Source: Sanderia malayensis
Taxonomy: Eukaryota; Cnidaria; Scyphozoa; Semaeostomeae; Pelagiidae
Reading direction: 5' to 3'
Length of the DNA stretch: 64,000 nt
NCBI GenBank assembly: GCA_013076295.1
Contig: RQOL01000772.1
Location: forward strand, 1,240,001-1,304,000
This document shows, one piece after another, positions 1 through 11,700 of the stretch. The notes under the pieces are model-generated. The model saw nothing but the letters and a program-made list of their open reading frames with translations, searched no databases and had not been told where the DNA came from. How positions within the stretch are numbered: position 1 is the stretch's first letter; each line of letters opens with the position of its first letter. The position numbers were made by a program, and so were the translations under genes.

Positions 1-2
1 TT

Positions 3-1794
3 CACTGGGGAAGCAATGACAAAGTTGGTTCTGAGCACACACTCGACGGAAAGCAATTCAGTGCCGAGGTATTTATATATCTCGATACCCCCTGTGGACT
101 AAAGGACTATAACCCTATTCCTAAATAGTTCCAGTGCAATGCTTTAAGCAGGCAGAGTCGCCCAGATACACGGTCCATTTGCAGTTTTATTCCTTCAATT
201 TGTCCACCTTATCTTTCAACTATTTTGCATCCCTAGATGCACTTTGTTCACGTGAACAAAAAGTATCCAACAACAGACGAAGCATTGAAACATGGTGATG
301 GACTTTTAGTTCTTGGCACGTTTATCAAGGTACATAAAACAATGCTTATAAGCCAAAAGCCAAGCCAAGTATTGTAAAATGATACACGGTGACCAGGATT
401 TTGCAACCACAGCTTTTGCAGATCTACGGAATGTAACACAGAGACGTGCAATAGGCGACAAATGTCCTGGGGTCGCAAAGAGGTTTCACGTATTCTTCAT
501 CCCCTCATACCTTAAACAATGTTGTCTCTGGAGACAGTTGGTACGATTATCACAGGGATCATAGGTAGTTGGTACGATGATCACAGGGGTCATAGGTAGT
601 TGGTACGATGATCACAGGGGTCATACGTGCGATGATAATTGGATATAACAACATTGTTTCAGAGGATGTGCGGGTTCCATCAGCGTGCACAGATAAGGTA
701 GTTTGCGCATAAATGCCATTGTGATCTTAATTGTTCGTGCGTGACAAGGACTTTTGTCCCCTATCTAAGGTTCAAGAAGGCCAGACTTTTCGCCACCAAG
801 GTGGTGAAAGCCAAATTAAATTAAACTTAACTCGTGTTCAAAGACTCATAAGAAAATCATCCTTATTAATGATATCCTTAAACAATTTTCCATTCAAGGT
901 ATGCAAAAGAGGAAATCAACTGTTTGAGCATTTGGTGGCCAGCTTTGACAAGATTCAACACAAAGGTGGGAGTTCGCAACACAAGCAATGTAACCCCAGC
1001 CCAATACTCGAGGCCAGAATTCAATCATACATTACTAATGTCAACAAAACCGGGGGTATTCTTAAAAATTATAATCACGGCCATTTTCACTGTTCTTATA
1101 GATGATAAGGTAACAATTGATGAGATTCCACTGGACGCCGTCATGCCCGAGAAAACAGATGATTTCTATTACTACAAAGGATCATTGACAACACCGGGTT
1201 GCAATGAGGCTGTGCTCTGGGTCGTGTACAGAGACACACTTTGCATCTCGCCAGCACAGGTCAGTATCCTAAACGCCTAACTAAGCGTTAGCGGCCAGAC
1301 TCAAATTCCAGCACACACGCTAGAAAATTAAATAGACGCCCTCGGCGCTTGATCAGTGCATACGTAATGGTTATCTTTCTATCTGCGATATGTTTCTTTG
1401 GTTAAAAAACATGTGCTTATTGAGGCTATTGTTGTTGTTGATGATGCATAAAAGGTACACGAGAGTACGATATATGCTGATGTTAACACATGTGCATACC
1501 GTTACAACGTCTGCAGATGTCAAACAAACCGTGATTACGTATGTGTAGCATGCTAGTCTGGAGAGTTTAGTTATAGGCGTGTATTTTACATGTATGTAGG
1601 CTCGTTTAACACTGTGGCTCTAATAGCATTCATTGAACTACACTTTTCCTATTGCCAATCTGTTTTAGCTTGCCAAGTTTAGAGGCTTAAAGAAGAATGC
1701 AAAGGGGTCTGCCCATGGCGATGCAGCTCTCGTGAACAACTTCCGCCCAGTACAGAAATTGTATGGACGTACTATCAGGAAGAATTTCCAGTGA
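3..1794 (+). CDS. alpha-carbonic anhydrase, 3' part (5' exons outside the window)
   Basis: Zinc enzyme that interconverts CO2 and bicarbonate. Five exons are visible: 3-68, 237-329, 899-965, 1102-1259 and 1669-1794. All have GT-AG boundaries and consistent phases. The first begins inside the HFHWG motif (FHWGSNDKVGSEH), so the second zinc His is present and the first lies just upstream. The third zinc His is in MHFVHVN. The active-site loop SLTTPGCNEAV carries the conserved Thr-Thr and the Cys typical of disulphide-bonded extracellular forms. The C-terminus (NNFRPVQKLYGR) is the usual alpha-CA ending, followed by RKNFQ and a stop. The signal peptide and N-terminal third are missing, so secretion is an inference from the Cys. 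Family is secure; subtype is not. Confidence 0.93.
537..629 (+). repeat. 31-bp minisatellite, 3 copies
   Basis: Three head-to-tail copies of a unit beginning GTTGGTACGATGATCACAGG, in the carbonic anhydrase intron between exons 237-329 and 899-965. Units 2 and 3 are almost identical; unit 1 has two changes. Confidence 0.85.
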
Positions 1795-2889
1795 CCAGCT
1801 ACGAAATATTTGGTTCTTAAAACCTTGACTTTTAAAGTCCAATGTCGCTAAGCACTTGAGCAAAATTAATCTTAGTATTCTAGCCTCACACCAGTAATAA
1901 TCATAGCACCATTACGAGACCTTTAAATTGTCACACACAACCTTGTGTTAATGTATTTTTTTATTGTTCACCCAGAAACTGACTTTCCTGTGTTGTTTTT
2001 GCATTTCTCCTCTCGCAGATTTGAAGCTGTCCCCTACCTCTGAATTTCTCGCTCATTTACATCAAGCAACATTTACATAATGGTATGTAGGACATCAAGT
2101 TATCACACAACGTACAAAAAGTCTATAATCAACAATAGTGTATTAAATCATTTATTTTATTCATTTTTATTTAATTTATTAGAAACGGTTTAAAAAAGCC
2201 CTTGCCCGTATAAAAGTTATCTGCCTTGTTATGAATTTACTTCATAAAAATTAATCTTTAAAGTTGAATTTATAAAAAAAATTAGTTTATTGGAATGTTA
2301 ATGAATTTAAGGATTATTGCCAGTCCATTAAGGGCATACAGAGTCACAAAAACATTCCTGGCAGGTCAGAACATTTTGTAAGTCGTAATAGAATATCTGT
2401 TGGCCAGTGGCGAACTGCGTTCGGTACATTTAAGACAATTTGAATCTTAAAAACAGTTCAAGCTGCAGAATAAAAAACCACAATCGACTCACCGTTCCAA
2501 ACACTTGCAACTTGAGTCAAAATTATCAGTCCACGGGTCTCAGTTCACTATTCCAGTCATTCCATCAAATCATAGATAAGGCATTCCACCACTCTCGCAA
2601 ATAAATCGTATGGCGAGGCAGATGGTGAATATTAATGCATCAGACTTGAAGTGGAATCGGAACAGCAAGACATCGGGCAATCACTTGCGCATTCATTGGA
2701 GCATTTCGAAGGACACGTGATTCCTGCTGGACTTGGGTTCGAGTTCAAGCCCGGCAAATCTGGAACTGAAAATAGCAAACAGTTCAAATCAATTGCGATA
2801 ATGGCATGTGAAAATAAATAGGAATTGAGGTGATAAAGTTAAGGGAGAAAGAAGAACATAAGAGAAAAATCAAGCCATGGTAGAGGAAG

Positions 2890-2990
2890 GAAATAAAAGA
2901 TAAATCAAGTCATGAAATAAAGGATAAATCAAATCATGAAATAAAGGATAAATAAAGTCATGAAATAAAGGATAAATAAATCAAGCATTC
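2890..2990 (+). repeat. ~23-24-bp minisatellite
   Basis: Four imperfect copies of a unit like GAAATAAAGGATAAATCAAA, separated by TCAT. Intergenic. Confidence 0.75.
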
Positions 2991-3489
2991 ACATCAACAA
3001 AGCATCAATAAAAAAGCTGTAACATGTTAATAAAATATGCTATTCAGTGGAGCCTCTAATAACAGCGATCTATGAGATCGAACCGATAATGTTACACGTT
3101 GTAGAGAAGTTTTCGTTCCAAGTTGCTTTTCAAAAAGATGACAAAAACTTTTGGAAACTTTTGGGACAAAAACATGTGTCCGTTGTTTAGAAGTGTTCGC
3201 TATACAAGAGTGCACGTTATTACAGACTTCACTGGAGAAATACGTTGCTACTTACTACTGCACACGCCCCATCGCTTGTCTGAATCAAAATTGGGAGTTA
3301 ATGAGCACCAAAGTTTGCTGGAATCCCCCTGCATTGGAACACAACTGTTGTGCATCTTGCTTTGGTAGACGAATGGGAATTTGCAGCATGCATTCTGACC
3401 ACTAGTTCCACCATGAACACGTTGGCAGGCTTCGCCTAAGAATCACAAACAACGCAAAAGACATATAACCAATGATGTACATAATAATA

Positions 3490-3655
3490 AACCCGAATCA
3501 TGGACCCAAAAATCACGGAATCGTGGAATCTTGGACCCGAAAATCAAGGAATCTTGGAATCTTGGACCTGAAAATCAAGGAATCATGGAATCTTGGACCC
3601 GAGAATCAACGAATCATAGAATCTGGAACCCGAGAATCAAGGAATTTTGGAGCAA
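3490..3655 (+). repeat. 31-bp minisatellite, about 5 copies
   Basis: Tandem copies of a unit starting GGAATCTTGGACCCGAAAAT, with substitutions rising toward the right end. The array ends about 15 bases from the stop codon of the AbfB-like gene, so it probably lies in that gene's 3' UTR or terminator. The spurious frames here read as repeated S/W/E/N peptides and are not genes. Confidence 0.8.
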
Positions 3656-3670
3656 CAGAATAAAAGGTGA

Positions 3671-6600
3671 TTATCCAAGAAGCACACCTTTCACGTTATC
3701 TCTTCTGCTACCAGTTGTGACTGCCTTACTTTTGGTCGGACTATCGACCAGTACTTCGACGGGCTTCAAACTGCAGGCAACTGGTTGGATGTTTAGCTCT
3801 TTGTGGCCGTTGAGCAAGACGGTTCTGTGTGGCTCGAATTCATCGTAAGCTCTAAATGACATGATTTTGCGTTTCTTTGGCACCTTGAAGATGGTCTTCA
3901 GCGAGAAACGCGCGCCTTTAGGCCGATATCCGTGAGGATTCAATGTGGAAACAATCCTGTAGCGATTGCCGAGTTGATTGACGAAGATCAATGATATGCA
4001 TAAATCTGGAAGAAACAAGACACCCCTGGAATAAAATAATTTACTATGAATTCAAATGATAATAAAGCAGAAATCCGGGGGGTTAAAACTTACCCTTTTG
4101 CACGTCCATCAATTTCGATACAAACTTCTCTTTTTCGCCTTCATTTGCAGCATGGATGATATGATGATTATGATGAACAACGTGGACCTCTTTCATGTTG
4201 TCACTACCACCAACTGTCGCCTCGTTCTCGTTCATGTCCAGCGGCTTCGAAGCAACGTAATGCGTGCGCATGCTGAACGCTTTGGCAGACGGGGGACCCA
4301 CGTGTTCTCCTAGTCCAATGTGAATTGGCTCACTCCCGATTTCGATTGGATGCAATCCAGCTGGTGGGCTCATCTTATTAAACGCCTCTTCCAACGTTAC
4401 ATCCGGGTTAGTGTGGACAAGTGCGTGCGCAGCTTCTAGATTCGCCGATGGATACTGAGGGATGCCCAGTCCGTGTGCAGTGTGGCCGTGGGCGATTGAG
4501 ACAGCAGCAGGGACACCATGTTGTCCCGTAATTGACTCTGCAAATGGAGTCCCTTGCATATTAACTGGTGTTGACGTGACATGGTGCACTGAAGTCCCGA
4601 GTATTGGTTGGGATAATACTGGCGTTTGCTCCTGGACAACCTCGTGCGACATACTGGTCACGGTAATATCCGGACCATGATTTGCCGGACTGTGACTTGC
4701 GCCGTCTACAAAAGTTGCTTCGTGATGAAGATGAGCGTCCGTGCTTCCAATATCAGTGATGTCATGCTTCGCGTCATGATCTAAGGTCAGCTCAGGATGC
4801 AGCTTGGTCAACAGAGTATCCGGTGAATAGGAAACAACTTCTTCATGGTGGGGAGGAAGTTGACTTGACACCGATGCCGTGTGGGTTTCTTGGGTAGCCA
4901 CAAGTTGTCGTTGTTGTTGTAGCAATGGCGCTGTATTCACACGAGTTTGAAATGATGCAACCCCAGCTTGAGCTCGACTCGGCAGTGGAGCCAGTCTGGC
5001 ATTTAATTGCATCAGCGGTGGAGCAACCCCTGCATTTAACTGACTCTGTTGCAAGCTGGATATGCGATTCCATTGTTGTGGAGCAACGTATTGAAACTGA
5101 AGCGGTGCTCTCACCCCGCTCGTTGCAATCTCTTGCGGCACGTTGGGCGGCGCAACAACTTGTCTCAACCCGGGCCTAACTTGCTGCGGGTAAGCATACG
5201 CATAGTGACCAGCCAGATTTCTTGCGTATGCATTCGCATAGCGCGCATAGTTCGGTCGATAGTAGGGAAACTGCCTTGCAACAGCCGCTGTGGTGGCGTA
5301 GTTCCGTATTCGTGGATCTGAAATGGTGACTTTTTTCGTCGGATTGCTCATCGTAAATGGATTCCTGGGAATGTTGAAATAAGATCTCTGCATATTACCG
5401 TGCACTGGTTGCAATGAAGGCTGACCAATCCTGTTCATGTTCAACCAATTCACTGCTTGGAAGCTTTTGATTTGGTTGTTTGACATGCGTTGCCTTGCTT
5501 GATTTTGACCACTGGCAATGACAGTTTTCACTGCTTTTTCAGCCACCTTCTGCAATGGTTCCAATGCTTTAGCCAGCTTTTTTCCTTGTTTATTGGCCGC
5601 TGCTGGCTTCGCACTGCCACTGACAACCAGCATGCCTTTTGCTTGCTTGTTCTTTCCAAATGGATTCTGATTTCCCTTCAAGCTTTTCACTAGATCATCC
5701 AAACTTTGTATCTGTGCTTTAGGCTTGCCTGACTTCTGCACGCCATTTGCCTTTGCTGGATTCCCCTGATTGCTGGTCTTGGGGTTTGCAGGTCCGATAC
5801 CTGAAGTAGATTTGACAGCACCAGCCGTTCCAGCTTTTAGCTTGTCTTTCGGAACAATGTTGAATGCACAGTTTAGTGTGTCTCGTTTGGCCGAATCTTT
5901 TTCCATTAACAAATTGAATCCACTGCCCGGTTGATGGCACAGGAATTTCTCTTGATGCTTTAAAAGGCGGAATGTTTCACCGAGTGGATCCTGGGACTCA
6001 ATGAACGTGGCATCTTTTTCTAAGAAAAATAAACGCTTTAGTTATGGGTTTCATTCCATTTATAAACCTGAAGAAAAGCATATAAAAGAAATGAACTTTA
6101 AATGAAGACAAAGACAAAAAAAAAATAATTTATATCCATCCAATTTGTCTGGTTTTTGAGTTAATTGATTTGTTGAATTTGTAATTGATATTTCGCTCAA
6201 ATAAATTATTTCGAGGTCGTCACCATCATTTTAAAGCTTATATTTCATTCAAATTGCAGTAAAAACAGGGGGAATCCTCCAGGTACTTAAAATGAATGAT
6301 GACAACAAAAATTTGGTTCGTCTTAATTTAACAAAAAAAATTCCACAGCGAAACATAATAATAACCCTAATCATGAAAATAGTGAAATACGCACTGATAT
6401 ATTTGCTATTCAGGTTATCCAATCGTATGCGGTTGTTCTTCTGACGTAAGTAGAAGCCTGGAAGTCTGACTGATTCAAAGGAGATCGTCTTATTTCCACC
6501 GAAAATTCCAGGACGGTGGACTTTGAACAGGTCTCCATCCTTCTTTAGGAATGCCAGCGATCTGGTTGCAAACACTTGATTTCTATTTTGATTTTCAGCT

Positions 6601-7310
6601 GTTCTTTTTATATTTGGATTGTCAACAGCAATAAGTTTGCCGATTAATTGATCTAGAAATAAATGAAATAGAACGAAATGGAATTAAACATAAGCAGTAA
6701 GAAAAAGTAAAAAGTAAATAGAATGAAATAGAAAGGAATAAAAAGAAATAGACAGAAATAGAAATAAATAAAAAGGAAATAGAAAGAAGAGGAAGGAAAT
6801 AGAAAGAAATAGAAATATAGAAAATAAAAATAAATCAAAAGAAATATAAAGCAATCAAGTAATCTAAAGCCTCAAGCTGGTGTAGATAAATAAGTAGATA
6901 AAAGACAAATAACCAATAAGTATATTATAAAATGAATGAATGAGATAATAAATGGATGAAAAATAAATGGATGAATAACGACAATAATAAGCTTTTACCA
7001 ACTTAAAAAGTTCGTATTTAGCTACTCTTGCGCATGCAGAGTATTTGGTCTTATATTTATGCTCGTTTGTTTTAAGTCGGCCTGTTATGCTGTGAAGCCC
7101 TGTATCTACGCCCATCTATCGTTTATTTACGATATTTACAATGACTAAATAATTGAAAAACCCAGTAACACTGTGGCTCGCATCAATGAGCAGACATTTG
7201 GCAGCAAAACGAATAAAACGATATAATCCACAGATGAATAAATAAAAAATCATACCTTCTGCTTCTAACTTGTGTATGATCACAATTATGCATAACACAA
7301 TCCTCCACAT
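3671..7310 (-). CDS. secreted protein with AbfB (CBM42)-like beta-trefoil and long low-complexity tail
   Basis: Four exons on the minus strand: 7256-7310, 6395-6652, 4094-6019 and 3671-4005. All phases agree, giving about 857 residues. Exon 1 encodes a signal peptide (MWRIVLCIIVIIHKLEAE). Exon 2 and the start of exon 3 encode a domain with the AbfB signature, SFESVRLPGFYLRQKNNRIR followed by KKDATF, with aromatic and Cys positions like arabinose-binding beta-trefoils. Residues about 160-740 are Ala/Gln/Pro/His-rich with a Lys-rich start, and look disordered or matrix-like. The last exon has a basic segment (PKKRKIMSFRAYDEF). The exon 2 donor could be GTGCGT (chosen) or a GC donor 10-15 bases earlier; both keep the frame. 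Sugar binding is inferred from the fold only. An extracellular matrix or mucus role is a guess. Confidence 0.75.
6655..6860. repeat. purine-rich low-complexity (GAAATA)n tract
   Basis: About 200 bases made almost entirely of GAAATA/GAAATG/AAATAG-like words, in the first intron of the AbfB-like gene just beyond the exon 2 acceptor. It produces a spurious Phe/Tyr-rich frame on the minus strand. Confidence 0.75.
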
Positions 7311-8771
7311 ATTTGCATAGCAAATTCAGATGTAGTCGTGAATGCCTTGTAAACTAATGAGAACTAGAAGAAACATCAAACAACTACAACTAGCCTAAGC
7401 ACGCTTGTAATCAATTTGTAAATGGCAATCTCGTCTTGACGTTGTGTGGAAAGCATTAGAGCCTAAGTGGCTGCGACAATCGCATGAATATACCCCGATT
7501 CAGGGTATTCATTAGTGCAGGTGCAAGGCAGCCCGTGAAAGCTTAGTCATCTTCCTTAGAAGGAAAGACCACGTTGATTTGAATTGATCGTTAAATGGTT
7601 ATCGCGTGCACGAACAGCTTCCTTGTTTTGTGTGCAAATGGAAGCTGAATTCTGTAGCGATGCTAACATTCGTAATAAGGCAGCGTTGCGTATTCCAGTA
7701 ACTACTTGTGCTTGGGTAAATCAGGGGAAAGTTGAAGGCCATAGTTATTTGCATATATTTCTGAGAAAATTTCATGGCTTTGGGAATAAGGAAAAGTTTG
7801 CAAAGCAATAGATCTGACACGAGAAAAAAGGCGCAAACATTCTGAAATTTGAGGCAATAAGTTCTGCAAACTTTCAGCCTAGTATTAAAGTTATTATTTC
7901 ACATCAACATCTCAAGAAAAACGTCCAGTTTTCGAAGGGGGATTTCACCTGAGACAATAAACATCCCTGAATCACTGCATCATAAATTGGCATTCATAAG
8001 TGCCCACAGAAATCTGAAAACAAAATACAACAGTGAAGAACCTCATGTATGGCCATGCGAATAAACACCAAAAATCGATTGCTTCAGTATGGTGATCTTC
8101 TGATCAGAACGAACAGGCTACAAGCCAAGCCATTCAAACGTCTACGAAAACAAAAGAAAAACAAGGCAAAATCGAAAAGCTGTTGAATAGCCTACTGGTA
8201 CCAGTGGCTTGATGGTACTGGCACCCCTGAAACGCCTTTGCGTTGCGATACATAACACAATAACTGGTACTGTGTTACCGGGGGAATATTAAAGTAGTTT
8301 TTTGGACAGATGTTTCAAAATGAAACCCAATTAAACTCATTTTCATCCAATTCATTATGGATAGTAATCTGTGATCACATTTCTTTAATTACAAGATAAT
8401 CTCTAGGTATATATATATAATCTAATTTATTTAATCCATCTAATTTACAAAATTATATCAATTCTCTGTTAACATTATTGCATTTGACTGACACAAAATA
8501 TGTGGTATTAATTCTATGTATTACAAAGTTCTTGTGCTGGATAAATGGACATACATGTTGTAGCATAGCATTCAGTGGATATAAACCGTATCTGTATAAA
8601 CCGGACCAAGCAAGAAGCGGAATACAAAGCTCGGCAGTACGTGGGACGCACCTGATCGTGAAGCAATAAATGCAGCTTTGCGTGGCGTACTTACCCCCGT
8701 ATTAGCCAACAGTGTGATTGCAATGCAAATGAATTCTTAAGTCGTGCACGGGGGATATTATTTACTACTGC
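7311..8771. other. intergenic: 5' flank of the AbfB-like gene and 3' flank of LZTR1
   Basis: No supported coding exon. Short frames at 7584-7811 and 8478-8669 lack splice context or family features. The 7311-7560 part should contain the AbfB-like gene promoter, but I see no convincing TATA element. Confidence 0.5.
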
Positions 8772-11700
8772 TTACTGCTGTTTCGAATCTTTCGCTTCGG
8801 TTATTTCGGGCTGCGGTGAGAAGAATATAGTGTCGATGTTTTGTCCTGAGGTCATGTACTCCGCAATTGCGTCTAGGATATCAAGCAGGAGTTCTTTGTT
8901 CAAACGGCGAAAGTCCTGCAAGCGAGCCACCTGAAAACACAATCGATCATCAGACAATCAAATGATCGTGATCACGGCCGATCGTCTAATCACGTTAATC
9001 AACCAGAGATGATTTAAATGGAGCAGGGAGGCATGGATGAAGAAACAACAATATAATATGCACACAAGCTCATAAATGTATGGAAATAGCATATTGCTAG
9101 TACCTTGGCAAGGTAACAAAGAATGAAATGCCATAATAGGTAATAAGAAAGAAATACCATAATATTCAAAACTTGCCTTTGGAAAATGCTGCACAATAAT
9201 GCTCATTGCATGTCGCTCCATATCAAGAGCACCAATGCCGTGAGCTGCCTCAAGAATCTAAAAGCACGGAAAACAATCATTATGCGAATATATTTTAGAA
9301 TGCAACCTTTTTTCAGCTCAATCTGCAAAGGCATAAAGTAACAGAGCTTAGCGTACTCACAAGAAGGCTTCACATTTGCAATAACAGATGATATTGCAAT
9401 AATATTTGGAGACGTTTTTCCTTGATACGTAAGATAGCTACAGAAGATGATTAGAAAATCAAACTGCACACTTACTTGTATGACGTTTTTGACTGAGACG
9501 TTCATCTCTAGATTCTGTTTGCAGTATGCCTGAAATACAAGCGGACATTGAGTCGTACAGACTGACACAATAGAAAACATAGAAACAATAGAAAACATCC
9601 ATAAAACTGCATTGTTTCTATTGCATTTAGCAGGCTGAGAAGGTGATCAGAGCTAAGTATCTTCACGATTTGCAAAGCGCATGTCTAGGCGCAGGGTTCG
9701 GTATAACATCATCAAAGCATGAATGTAAAATAGAGTTCATGGAACGATCCTATTACCTGCAGTCTGCTGTTGGTGAAGCCGTAATAGAATGGCGCGTAGA
9801 AGAGATACAGAGAGTCTTCAGGGGGCATGTTCACGTCTCCATGGTAAATAAATCGAAGCAAAGAGTCGAATGCTTGTGGTGAGGGAACCATGTCACCAAT
9901 CGAAACCTGAAAATAATTTCAGCAAATAATGAAGTTCTGGCCAACCATGGTCAACTCATTGGATCTTATTCAATGGGCGTGGCGGCAAGGCTAAACTTGC
10001 AAAGTACACATGAGTTCATTCACCCCACCCATAACCGTTGATATATGTTTTGCTGTAGATACGAGCTTTGGGATAGGGATAGGGATAGGTTATGAGCTTA
10101 TTGAGCCTATCCTTTGCAGCTCATAGATACGCATGCCTTTGGAGCTCCTGGCTTTGCTGCCTATCCTTGCAGCATGTCAGGAATCTCGGCGAATCTGTAA
10201 ACCCTTTTAAAGTCTACTCCTTGTAGCTATTCAAATGCTTCATTTCATCTCAAAAGTTGTACTTACATTAACTCGATTATTTTGCGGATTGAAAGATCTG
10301 AACATCGCCTCGAAATAGCTACGAAACAAACACGAAATATAAATAAGCAAAGGGCAATTATGAAGAATAAAAAACAGATTGAAAATATAAAATATAATAT
10401 CCTCCTACCTGCTTCTGGCAGCAAGAACATGCTGAAATGAATAAAAAGTGACTAAAAATGATTTGAAGAAAGCTTGCAAAGTCAGTAAAGAATAATACAT
10501 TCAGGTTATAAAGATAAAGAGAGGGGGGAGTGATTAAACTAGACTGACCTTGTGTGCTTTGATTGGATTTTCACTCAAAATCAGCTCAATGTCCTGGAAT
10601 TCTTTGGCCACGTCACCACGTAAAAGACGTTCCAAATCTTCAGTCAACGTCGATACTAAAACAGAATAAAAAGCAATTGACTTGACCCCCCGAAATATCG
10701 TCACAGATCATTGAAAACAATTTGACACGAGGTAGGTTAAGGGGGTAGCTCATTCCTGTGCTTTAATTAATAAGAAGGATGGTACCATGTAAAGTAAAAA
10801 TGACGTCATATTAAATGTATCATCTGAAAGACCATGTTCTAATACGACATCTCAGCTCACCTTCTGTAACAGGCAGACTCTGAAGCTCAGGATGAGGGTA
10901 TTGCTACAACGTAACAGCGAAAGGTCATTAGAAGACCACCTCAAATCGAACACGAGTATATTAACACAGCTCTTTGTTTTGGTAAAACGGAACACGGTAG
11001 AATTTCACGAAAAAGTGGTTGGCTCACCAGTTGAAGCTGCCTCCTTCTGATTATTTCAATGATAAGTGACTTTGACAGAGCCTCGAATTCACTACTCATT
11101 ATGATCACATTGAAATGGACTTCTCGTATGATGAACTTCAGACAGTATTCCTAAAAGTTTGCAATAAAATACAGTAAGATATGTAATATATGTATTAGTT
11201 CTAACTAACATAATACCAAAATGTATTATTGCTATCAAATCATAGCACGGCGGAATCTGGATTTCAGAATACTGATTCGATTAGAGTGATTGGATTAGAT
11301 TGGATTAGATTGGATGAGAATCCACATCCAGGTTACTGAATCGACTAGCTTCGATAAGAATCTACATATCAAGTCACTGATTTGATCAGATTGGGTGAGA
11401 ATCTAATCAGAATTAGAACTGACCTTGATGAATTCCAAGCCAAGCTCCTCCGCACAGTCAAGAGCAACCAGAACATTCTCTGTTGTTATCGATGCCTCGA
11501 TATACTGTATACAAAGCTGTTCTAACCGACCAAGTTGAAACTAAAATCAAAGCGAAACACGCATAGGCATTAGAACCGTCAAAACCTACCAACATCTATA
11601 TACTATTTTCACTTGCATATAACTGCATATATCCATAAGGAACATGTACAATATTTCAAAGCATTTGGTTGATTAGTTGTCAAGCATTCGTAGTGAAATC

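Larger units (their letters stand above)
1795..3670. other. intergenic, 3' flanks of two convergent genes
   Basis: Lies between the ends of the carbonic anhydrase gene (+) and the AbfB-like gene (-). It is AT-rich and holds two minisatellites, listed separately. Open frames at 3027-3405 overlap on both strands, have no recognisable content or splice context, and are not called as genes. Confidence 0.6.

Noticed and set aside
2400..2750. tRNA-like boxes (GGCCAGTGGC and GGTTCGAGTTC) suggesting a SINE
   Set aside because: The two boxes are more than 300 bases apart, with no tail or target duplication.
3123..3405. Overlapping open frames near 3123-3405
   Set aside because: No conserved features, overlapping frames on both strands, and no splice signals.
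6653..6838. Phe/Tyr-rich minus-strand frame
   Set aside because: Product of a GAAATA low-complexity tract in an intron.
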